From: Ascoidea tarda (nom. inval.)
Lineage: Eukaryota; Ascomycota; Saccharomycetes; Ascoideales; Ascoideaceae
DNA: 43,450 nt
Assembly (NCBI GenBank): GCA_030560485.1
Contig: JAKTTS010000069.1
Coordinates: 1 to 43,450 of the forward strand
Direction of reading: 5' to 3'
In this document: piece after piece, positions 20,918 through 30,641 of the stretch
How the letters are laid out: every line of letters starts with the position of its first letter
Position numbering within the stretch: position 1 is the stretch's first letter
The notes under the pieces: model-generated
Database searches by the model: none
Told to the model about the DNA's origin: nothing
The model's input: the letters and a program-made list of their open reading frames with translations, nothing else
Translations under genes and position numbers: made by a program

Positions 20918-23245
20918 CTATTTTTTCTTTAATGGGGCACACTGTATCTTCAACCAATTAAGAGCAATAGGATTTGATTCCAAATAGTGGCTAACCTCTT
21001 TGAAGATAAGGTTGTGTCTCTTGTTTATAACTTCAATTTCTTTTTCGGTTAATAATTTAACGTTGATTAGTTTTTTGCAATATGGAACCAAGCAAACATT
21101 TTCAAATTTTAAAAACTTCTTATTATTTTCCAATCCTTTATTGATATCGTCTGCCTTGATAACAATCATGTCATTTTCAATTCGAATACCGTATTCATTA
21201 TCCTTATAATACCCTGGCTCATTTGAAATGTAATTTCCAACCTCCAATGGAAACCTTGCATAGTATGGACGATATCCAACCCCCACTGGTCCCTCATGAA
21301 CATTTAGAAACGACCCGATGCCATGCCCAGTTCCATGTTGATAATCTAGCCCTTGGGCCCATAAAAACTGTCTAGCCAAAACATCTAATTGTACTCCATT
21401 TGTACCTTCGGGAAATATTATGTTTTCCAATGAAATATTTCCCTTCAAGACCAATGTATAGTTATCGATTTCTTCTTGTGAGGGATTTGAAAAATGAATC
21501 GTTCTAGTGATGTCTGTTGTGCCTTCTAAAAATTGTGCACCAGAATCATTCAAGTAAATCTTTGAGGGATCTATTGTTGAAGAATCGAATTCTGATGGGG
21601 CATAGTGAATGATAGAAGCATTTTTACCCGTTGATGATATTGTTTCAAAAGATAAATCAATAAAATTTTTCATTTCTTTTCTGAATTTTTTTTGTTTGAC
21701 TGCAGCATCATATTCAGTCAAAAGTTTTTCTTTGTTAATTAATTGGTCTTCTAACCAAGAAAAGAATTTAATTAACGCAATTGCATCCTTTTTATGAGCC
21801 GTTTTTAGTCCGAGAATTTCTGTTTTGTTTTTAGCTGATTTGAGTAATTCGATTGGAGATTGAATTTTCAAGTAGTCACTTTTCAAGTTTCTAACGAGTT
21901 CCCAAGAGGAGGAATTTGGAATTAAAAATTTATTATTTGAATTATTTTTGGAAATTTCTTCTGAAATTGTAGATAAATCAGACCAAAACTGATTGTAGGG
22001 TTTAGTGACAATTTGACAGTCGTTGTTTAAATAATTCAGAATGTTTTCATTGTTTTTATCGTTCTTTGAAATTCTTTCATCGATATCGCAGTAGAGATAA
22101 TGTGAATTTTCACTTATGATCATATAAGAGAAAAAAACTGGGTTGTAAGGGATATCAGAAGCTCTTAGATTTAATAGCCAGGCTATTTCATCTAGAGCAG
22201 TAATGACAAAGTAAGATGAATTGAAATCATTTTTTAGAATTTGTTTTAATTGGTCAAGTTTATCAAGTGTTGATTTACCAGATATATTTTCGTTTAATTT
22301 AATGAAGTTTGAGGTTAATCTTGCTGGTTTCTTTTCAAATTCAGGCCAAATTTTGTCAACCAAGTTTTCGGCAATTGGAATTAAATTGATTTTGGCAGTT
22401 TCAGGTAATTTTTTTGAGACTTCATTTTGAATCAACTTTTTAAAAGAATCGTATCTATCAAAAGTGAATAATTTTGGGTCAATACCAATATTAACCTCTT
22501 TGAAAGTGTCTAAACTTGATTGGATGGCATTTTTGATTGTCCATAATTCCCAGGATTGGTTATTTTGGTTGTCAGTTTTTAATAGTTTCCAATTAAAATC
22601 CAATTCGTTGTTGGCTTGTATATAGTATCTACCATCGGTGCAAAGAGCAGCCAACCCACTTGGAGTTTCGTTCATTGATAGCAAATCTCTGGTTATTATT
22701 GCAATACCAGCAGAGCCAGTAAAACCTGAGATAAAGCTTCTTCTTTGATCAGCAGAGGAGACATATTCAGACTGATGTTCATCTTCAGATGGCACAATGT
22801 AGATTGCTAGATTGTGGTTTTTCATTTCGTTTCGAAGACTTAATAGTCTCTTTGAGGTGTTGATTTCTTTTTGATTGGATATTAAATGATGATCCATACT
22901 GGAACTTTGTTGTTGTTGACACAAGGATATAGTTGAGTTATTTCTTGATAGTAAGGGAGTTTTGATTGAATAACTCGAAGCTGATCTTGATAGACTAATT
23001 TGCTTAGTTAGAAAGTTTTTGCGGTGTTGTCTTGATAAAAGACCAGGAGAACAGGTACAATTTGAGCAGAATTTTCTTGATACTGAGCTTCTATTTATAT
23101 GGGTATTGGTGGCAATCATTTTGAAATAAGAAATTGAGAGAAGATTAGCTTGAGAGTATTGTGAATGAATATTGAGAGTAATGTGATTTAGAATAGTGGA
23201 ATGTGCCTTTTCTCGAGTGAGAGACTTTGCAGTTTTTATGAACAT
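20918..23245 (-). CDS. FRA1: Fra1, aminopeptidase P-family iron regulation protein
   Basis: 775 aa. In yeast Fra1 joins Fra2 and Grx3/4 to report mitochondrial Fe-S status to Aft1/2. The fold is cytosolic Xaa-Pro aminopeptidase. Residues about 130-290 form the N-terminal creatinase-like domain (IVPSEDEHQSEY, ALCTDGRYYIQA) and about 300-460 the middle domain. The pita-bread domain has all five metal ligands: D567 (NDSGAQF), D578 (TTDITRT), H641 (HGTGHGIG), E676 (NEPGYY) and E690 (IRIEN). Residue 603 is Asn in VLKGN, where human XPNPEP1 has His. The N-terminal about 120 residues are Ser/Gln-rich and basic, with CSNCTC; they look dispensable, and a later ATG such as M117 could also start translation. 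Confidence 0.9.
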   Translation of the reverse strand: MFIKTAKSLTREKAHSTILNHITLNIHSQYSQANLLSISYFKMIATNTHINRSSVSRKFCSNCTCSPGLLSRQHRKNFLTKQISLSRSASSYSIKTPLLSRNNSTISLCQQQQSSSMDHHLISNQKEINTSKRLLSLRNEMKNHNLAIYIVPSEDEHQSEYVSSADQRRSFISGFTGSAGIAIITRDLLSMNETPSGLAALCTDGRYYIQANNELDFNWKLLKTDNQNNQSWELWTIKNAIQSSLDTFKEVNIGIDPKLFTFDRYDSFKKLIQNEVSKKLPETAKINLIPIAENLVDKIWPEFEKKPARLTSNFIKLNENISGKSTLDKLDQLKQILKNDFNSSYFVITALDEIAWLLNLRASDIPYNPVFFSYMIISENSHYLYCDIDERISKNDKNNENILNYLNNDCQIVTKPYNQFWSDLSTISEEISKNNSNNKFLIPNSSSWELVRNLKSDYLKIQSPIELLKSAKNKTEILGLKTAHKKDAIALIKFFSWLEDQLINKEKLLTEYDAAVKQKKFRKEMKNFIDLSFETISSTGKNASIIHYAPSEFDSSTIDPSKIYLNDSGAQFLEGTTDITRTIHFSNPSQEEIDNYTLVLKGNISLENIIFPEGTNGVQLDVLARQFLWAQGLDYQHGTGHGIGSFLNVHEGPVGVGYRPYYARFPLEVGNYISNEPGYYKDNEYGIRIENDMIVIKADDINKGLENNKKFLKFENVCLVPYCKKLINVKLLTEKEIEVINKRHNLIFKEVSHYLESNPIALNWLKIQCAPLKKK

Positions 23246-25837
23246 AAAATAAATTTACAAAGCTGGTATATTAGAGTATATATGTGTTTTTATATATTTA
23301 TAGGATGGATATGGATGGGTATGAGTGGATATAGTTGTACTTGTGCCTGCACCTATAACGATAAATCCAGTCACCACTTGATTCCTGATGTGCTAGTGAG
23401 AAAAGAAACGAAAAGAAAAGAAAAGAGAAAAAACGAGAGCACTTATGCTTTCAGGTTCTCAGGTTTTCAAGCAAAAGACAGAATTTCAAAAGGTGAAATT
23501 TTTGGAGGACAAAGTAAATCAAGTCAGAGGGAAATTAGCATTAATTCGAAAAAGATGATATGAAATGTGATGAATTGCTTCAAAACACTTGCTTGCTAAA
23601 CTTTAACAGAGCAACACTGAGAGCCACTGGACAGGACTCGCTGGGAGCCACCAAAAAACTGGTCTGGTTTTGGAAACAAAACCACAGCATGTTGATGAAG
23701 CAGTGCCAACAGCAACAACAGCCTCAGGAGCACGATCTGGCTCTGGAAATCAGTAGCAAAACCTCCAGAAGAGCCTATGCAGGAGCACTTACACAGTAAC
23801 CGGATATCAGCAACTCCAGCATGATCTTATCTTTCCGAGATGGTCTTATTATCTCATGATTCTCTCGTTATCAACCAACCACTGAGACCGCAGCCTCAGC
23901 ACACGCAATTGCAAAGAGAAGAGGAAAAGAAGCACAGAAGGCAGCTTCTCGAGTATTTATAACCTATCCTTCTTTTGTACCAACATCTCCAACGCCAGTC
24001 AAAAACAGGCCCCACCCCCGGTTGTGAGCCCTGAAACGCACCGCAGAAGTGGTTCACGCATTCTGACGCTTCTGTATGTAGTTTACTGTGTCTACTGTGT
24101 GATACTGTGAGATGTACCAGAGATGCATTTGAGTGCCTTTTCCACAGGTTTGGATTTTACACTAGTCTGGGTTCCACCATTGTAATGTGTAAATATATGG
24201 AAATATTTGTTCATGAAGCACAGATGCTGCTTTCAGACCAAATTAGCCACAAAAATTCCTTTCAACTCTAGTACAGGGTCAGAGCTGACAGAAAAGTCAT
24301 AGAATATACAAACGTTCAAGAAACGTAATGGGTTTTTGTGACAGTCATGGGATAGCAGACACTATTCAATACCTTTCCAGTTTCGCCAAGTTCAACAACA
24401 ATAGCCAGGATAAAGATGGTATTAAAGTGGTCACCTAAACAATTTTGTGGAACAAATAACCCTTGTTATCCTCTGTTTTGGATTTTACCTTTTAATTGTT
24501 CTTATATTCTAATCAATAATACCCTATGTATCACGAAACCAAATTGGAAACCGATTGATCATACGAAGCTGATACTTGTTATTGGTATTTTAAAACCAAG
24601 TCAAGCTAAGACATTGCACATATTTCATAATTAATTTATTCTTTTTATACATGGAATCAAACTATATTACTTCAATAAGATAATTAATTTACATTCTTAT
24701 TCATATTCACAAGCATCACAGAAAGTCAACTGAGCTTCATCAACTTCCATAAAAACCACGATATAAGCTTAAAATTATTTTATCTTCAGCCATTTTAAAC
24801 AGTTTTATTTATTGTTTGAATATATCTGTGCTAATAATGCTGATTTTACAGCACATTATTAGCTAAAAAATTTTTCAATACATTCATCTAACTAATCAAA
24901 AGAAATCAAAAAGAAAAAAAGAAAAACAATCAAAAAAGGAAAAAAAAAAAATTCGTTACTTTTAATGTTTAAAAAACTGGTTTGATAATCAGTTTACAAA
25001 ATAAAATTTCAAATTCATTTTATACGCAATATTCTTATTTAAATTATAGATTTAGGATTCCTAAAAAGAAAACACAACGTCAATTGAACCTAAAAAATCC
25101 AACAATAACCAACCCGTTTCAAAATTTATACTAGAACTCAAAAAATATGCCAATAATCAATATTATTAACCAAAAATATTAATGTAACAACAAAAAACCC
25201 TTTGCATAATTAAATGGTTTGTTTTTACATTATTTGGTACTAATCCAAACAAAAAAAAGAGAAAAATTCGGGGATTATATATATCTGACTATCTAGCTGT
25301 TGGACAGAATTATAATAATACTATTAAGTATTTAATTTGGTAATATCAAAAAAAGAAAAATATAATCTAAAAAATTCAATTTGAACAATTTGTTTCAAAG
25401 GTATGCTTTTTGTGTTTGATTTAATATCAGTCTAAGGAACTAATACCGATTAAAAGGTTCTTATTTTTTTTTTCTACAAGAATGAATAATATTTTTGCAT
25501 TTTATAAATTTGGATTTTAATGTCTACAATAAAATACAATACAATACAATACAATACAATACAATACAATACAATATAACACAATACAATGCAATAGAAA
25601 AAAAGAAATAAAATTATTCAAAGCATTTCATGCCTACTCAAGTACATGTCAATAAACACAAAAAAAAAAAACAGAGAAATGCTATGCAAAATGCGATGCA
25701 GAAATCAATTACAAAAACAACATCCAATTTCATAAAATGAAGATTTTTGGATACTTTCAATCCATTGATCCTTGTTTTTCTTTTATTATTCACAAAATTT
25801 GACAACCAACAAAGAACAAATACAATCCCACAAGAAA
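23246..25837. other. Spacer: FRA1 promoter, GC island, microsatellite
   Basis: The first 900 bp are the FRA1 upstream region, with a GC-richer island at about 23560-24120 that includes a C-rich CCCCACCCCC near 24010. ORFs of 72-120 codons here lack recognisable motifs. From 24650 the sequence is strongly AT-rich, with A runs near 24905-24950 and 25660. A pentanucleotide array at 25534-25590 is listed separately. No gene is supported. Confidence 0.45.
25534..25590. repeat. (ATACA)n microsatellite
   Basis: About eight pure tandem copies of a 5-bp unit (ATACA/CAATA phase) are followed by degenerate copies up to about 25595. They lie in non-coding sequence, 250 bp before the small ORF at 25838. 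Confidence 0.9.
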
Positions 25838-26065
25838 ATGCTGTCTAAAATTATATATTCAACTTCTTCATGTCCTTTACATCCAGAACAAAACAGAAAA
25901 ACACCAACTCTGCGGGCTGGATGCATTTTGCAGTTCCAACCGGTACCTGTGCAGAATTGCATGCAGGGTCAACGCTTCTACACGCAGAAAGCGCCTTCTT
26001 CCGTCCCACTGGCTATTTTCTACTACACAGCTTTGATGGCTCTTTATTATAAATATTCTTTATGA
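25838..26065 (+). CDS. Small single-pass protein, mitochondrial-type (hypothetical)
   Basis: 75 aa, ATG start, preceded by a 60-bp A/C-rich leader without ATG. The N-terminus (MLSKIIYSTSS..) lacks acidic residues apart from one Glu. Scattered Arg/Lys up to RFYTQ fit a mitochondrial presequence. A hydrophobic stretch (about residues 54-73, SVPLAIFYYTALMALYYKY) could span the inner membrane, as in small respiratory-chain or assembly factors. The ORF is clearly richer in GC than the flanks, which favours coding. Against it: there are two CTG codons in 75, whereas conserved genes here nearly avoid CTG, and I cannot name a family. The frame extends to 25772 only from a TTG. Confidence 0.5.
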   Translation: MLSKIIYSTSSCPLHPEQNRKTPTLRAGCILQFQPVPVQNCMQGQRFYTQKAPSSVPLAIFYYTALMALYYKYSL

Positions 26066-29000
26066 TTTTCCAGCATATTCTTTAGCATTGTCCATTGATA
26101 TTATAAATGATAATGAAGGATCAAATGGATTTTTGGAACTTTTCTGGTGGTTTTGCAGCCGTTAGAATATAGCTGGCTGTCAATCGTAATTGAGTTTTTT
26201 AGTAGCACCTTTTTTAAAAAGAAACCAAGGGAAATCGAAGCACAACTGTGTTACTCTAGTGTTGTGATTGTATTAATTCCTCAATTCGCTTGGATTGGAT
26301 AATTAGTTAAGCACTTAATTAATTTTATGAAAACCTAAGGTCTATTGTTTTTAGAAATTTTTTTATAGTTTTCAAAAATTTTACTTAATCCACTCATCAA
26401 CCCTTGTAACCTCATAACCCTGAAAACGTAACCAAGAATGACTAAATTGTAATTAATTAATGAAATACAGTTTTGTTTTAATTTTCACTTTGATGGTTGA
26501 TGAGACGTTATAGTTTTGTTAATCATAAGGAACGTCAAAATAATTATTGCGATGATTGACACTTTGGTTTTCATTTTTCAGTAGCACTTTAACTATCTTT
26601 CTTGCCCTTATCTTCACTAGCATTAACCTACCCTGAAAGCTTATCTCGTAGATCTTGTAGAGAAGTTGTTAACACGAAAATAGAGACTCAAAACAATAGA
26701 GCAATTTGGAAGCTAGTGATTGAATGAGAGAAAACAACATCCAAATTTATTGGTAATTCATTTCATATCGATTTCGAAGTTACTTTGAGTCCATTTTAAA
26801 AAAATTCAAAAATAAATTTAAAACCGTTTTAAATCCTTCTCTTGACAAAACTTTTTTTTCAAAAGGACTTTAATATCCGAAGTTACTAGCTAACTCTTGG
26901 ACTAACTTACACCTTTTCTACTGCTTTATCCAGATGTGTTGCATGAGATGAAGCTAGTGATACCGATCCTGTCTAATATCACATATTATCAACCAAAATG
27001 GATCATATTGTTAGGCTTGGATGATAAAAACAATATTGTCAATCTGAAAAAACATGTATTTTTTTTTATCAAATACATAATTAAATGAATCAGTGACTCT
27101 CCAAGTCATAAAATGAAAATAAATACAAATAAATATTGAATTAAAAAAAAAAAAAAAAAAAAATTGAAAAAAAAAAAAAAAAAAAAAAAAAATAAAATAA
27201 ATTAAAATAAATTAAAAAATTGAAATCAACTCCTTGATAGTGTTTTTGATTTTTAAATAGTATCCCTTAATCACAATTGCTGGCTGAAAACTATATCTTC
27301 CAAATGAAGTATAATTCTTCATATATATACTTGTACATATACATGTGAGATAAACCTATTTGACCTAATCTAAAAAAAAAAGCAAAGAATAACTTTCAAA
27401 CAAAATTAAAAGCCCCCATCTAATTCCAAGTTTATGCTTTTGAACACATTAGTAATTCGTTTGTCCAATTGATTGTTTGTTCTACTTTAAAAAGTTTTGT
27501 TATTAGAAGAGGGCTAGACGGGGAGACAATAAAGAGCAGCAGATTTAAACAATTTGTGATTTCTAAAGAAAAAAGATATTTGTTAGTTATTTTATTTGAT
27601 ATTAAGCTTTGTGATGTATTATGATTTGAGATATTGAAATAAATTTGCTAAAACAAAGTGTGTTTTGATATTTAAATTGAACTGACTTTGGCTCCTTCCT
27701 CAATCTTTTATTAGAAGCAGCTGTGATCTATAATTAATACCCAGCAAAAGTTTATTAAAAGCATGTTAAAACATGAGTTGCATGTCAATAAAACATTGAC
27801 AATTGTTAAAATAATACCTAGTCTATTGTTGATTGTCTATTGTCGATTATTTGTTATTTAATGTTTATTATTTAATTTAATTTAATTTAATTGAGTCTGT
27901 TATAAATAAACCCTTTATTAAAGGAAACCAGCTATTAATAAATTATCAGTTTCATTGATAATTGATTAATGTAATTGAAAATCATATGGAAACTAGTTTG
28001 CTGATTAGTTTAAAATTGTAGTGATTTTACTGTTGCTGAAATTGAGTCATAATAAAAATAGAAATGAAATAAGAATAAAAGAAAGAAAAAAATTAAACAA
28101 GATTAACAAAATAAAATGTAATTATGTAAACAATTTTAATTCTTGGTGTTTTGTAATTGTTTTTTTTTGTTCAATTAAATTTAATTCAATTTGAAATTAA
28201 TTGAGAATAAGGTATAATCATATGATATGAAATCGACAATATATATACTGTTCTCATTATTAATCCATTGACTAAAACAATTTCTTTTTATTTCCAGATG
28301 AAAAATCATTTGGTATCAAAGAAGCAATCAAACAATGCTAGAAAACAGGGTATTAGAATAATTTAAATTGACTTGTTTCATTTGGAATGATTACAGTGAC
28401 AATATTAACAATAGTTGCAATACAAAGTAAATAAATAAAAAAAGCAATTAAACCGTAAAAAAAAATAAATCCAGGAAACTAAAAGCTGATTTCCTGATAT
28501 TAAAAATAACAATACTTTGTTTGAGAAAACGCATAAAAAATTGCGATCTTGTTTTTAAAAGAATTTGGATAAAACACGCAAAATTACCATTGAGTCCAAT
28601 GCATTGAAGGCAACTAAGAAACAATCGATAAATGTTAAAATAATTTATTAGCACTCTCAGAACTACAATAAAGTGTGCGCACATCTTATTTTTCTAAGAA
28701 AGAAAGAAGTTAGAAAAAGTAAAAATATATTTCAAAATAGTGTAAATTAGAAATAACTGTATATTATTAGTATATATATACGAATATAATTATATATAGC
28801 TACATGATAGATATTTTTATTTATGTCTAACCATCAAAATGTCATCACAAAAAAGAGGTTTTATGTTTAGAATAAATGTGATAACATGTTTTTATATAGA
28901 AACAAAGCAGTGGCGTTAGCAGAGGTCTAAGAAAGACGTGTGTATAGCAACATGCACTCCCACTTCTACCAGCATGTGTATACACAGGGCTGGATCCAAA

Positions 29001-30641
29001 TAGCGGCGACTAAATTTTTGAAAAACACTACAGCGCTGTGTTCCCGGACCAGGCAGGGGCGTATGTGTAATCAGGACGCTTTATCTCAGTGGGTTATAAA
29101 CTTGCAGATTTCTAAATTTAAAACTCTGACAAACTTTCTGGATTTGCCAGATTCGAGAGACTTGAAAGATATGGTTTTATTTGTTAGAGGCAGTCATTTT
29201 TGAGCTTAAAACTTGTTCGAAAACAATCGCCTGGATACTCCAACACCTGACAAAACACCACATCGGTTTCGCAAAAGCCAATAGAAGCCACAAAAGCACA
29301 CGCTGGAATAGCATCTCAGAAACAATGCCCTAAAAGGCTGTTGAACAAAAGCTGTTACTAGCGTTAGGAGTTAGGAATTCCGAGACCTGATTCTGGAGCC
29401 TGTGAGATAGCAGAGGTTTTGGTCATCCTGTTACTGCGGGTTGGAACAGGACGCAAAGAAAAGGGCAAAGGATGGAGGAGGACCCAATGAAAAAGAAAGA
29501 TGAGAAGAACCAAATCCAGCAACAGCAGCACACTGATCAATGAGACAGAGGTCGAAACACAACAGAACGATAAGATACTATGTTGCAAGAAGATCGCAGA
29601 TTCTTGTTGACAAGCGTGCCATTGTCTATTGTCGAGATTTTTTTTGTTTTTAGCTTTGGCTAGTTTGTAGTTCATGATTGGATTTTGCCAATCATCTGGC
29701 GAGACTGTTGATGTCCTTGTGGAATATTCCTTCAGCTATGTTTCTCAGTTCTAGTTTATCTGGCCCAAATTGGCTTTAGAGCTCAATCAGCAGTTAGTTT
29801 AGCTCTATTTGCAGTTTAAGATCTACCCCCTAGGGTGATTTGGCGGATTGGTTTTATTCACCAACTTCAGCGCATTTGTCCTGTCCAAGTTGAACTTACT
29901 GTTTTCACCATCTTGTTCTTATTGTCTAATTTATATTCTCTACATTTCCCATTTCGTTGATATTGATAAAATTACATATATAATCTGTTTGCTATTTAAA
30001 GAAAGCAAAATAAAGTCAAAAAAAGTAAAATAGTATCAAATAAAACAAGGGACAAGTCAAGCATGTTAAAAATTAAATGAGTAAAAGAATAAAATATCGG
30101 GGTTAAAAGAATAACCAAAATCAAGAAAAGAATAAAAAAATAAGAATCAAAATAGAAAAAAAAGAAAAAAAAAAGAATCAAAGGTCATATAATATAGCTT
30201 ATTTTGAAAATGTAATTTGATCAAACCATCAAACGGATCAAAAATGCACTATTGTCATTCAGAATGAATTTAAATAAAAAAAGGTAAAATTTGGCAATAT
30301 TAAAATAAAATACACAGCGAGTGAACTAAACACAGAAGAACTTTGTTTGTAAAAGTGAAAAAAAAAATTGATATCCTTTTGATACCAAGCAGCAAACAAA
30401 AATCATAATAAATGGATAAATAGATGAACTATAGAAATGGATACAAGCAGAATTAAATAAAAAATGAGGATAACGTGTTTGTATCTTGTTTGCTAATCTC
30501 TTTGTTGTTTTTTTGCTTTTTTGTAGGTTTTTTTTTTATTTTTTTTTTTATTTATTTTATTTATTTATTTTTATTTTAATTTTTATTTTTTTGTAAAATC
30601 ATTTGTTAGTCATATGTTTATGTTTATTGTTTAAAATAGGT
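26066..30641. other. 4.6-kb spacer, mostly AT-rich, with one GC island
   Basis: Long A runs lie at about 27144-27191 and T runs at 30525-30595, next to the downstream gene end. A segment at about 28900-29700 is clearly richer in GC. It holds short ORFs on both strands (87 and 103 codons) without family motifs; the first opens with GTG. A perfect-looking 3' splice region (GGACTAAC..TATCCAG, about 26898-26935) is followed by about 50 open codons, but no upstream exon was found. No convincing tRNA, snRNA or coding gene. Confidence 0.45.
27142..27192. repeat. Poly(A) tracts
   Basis: Two long homopolymer A runs are separated by TTGAAA. In yeast such rigid poly(dA:dT) tracts exclude nucleosomes. 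Their length also makes this a likely place for assembly error. Confidence 0.85.

Noticed and set aside
26898-27090. Spliced gene using GGACTAAC..TATCCAG
   Set aside because: The 3' side looks good and 50 codons stay open, but the only upstream ATG exon with a GT site yields an immediate stop at the junction.
29080-29200. tRNA-like A box and B box
   Set aside because: No acceptor stem, anticodon arm or T-arm can be drawn, and the B-box lacks GGTTCGANTCC; noted only as a hint of a Pol III unit.
28448-29675. Minus-strand ORFs of 78 and 103 codons
   Set aside because: Hydrophobic stretches arise from A-rich plus-strand DNA; no conserved motif or neighbouring context supports them.
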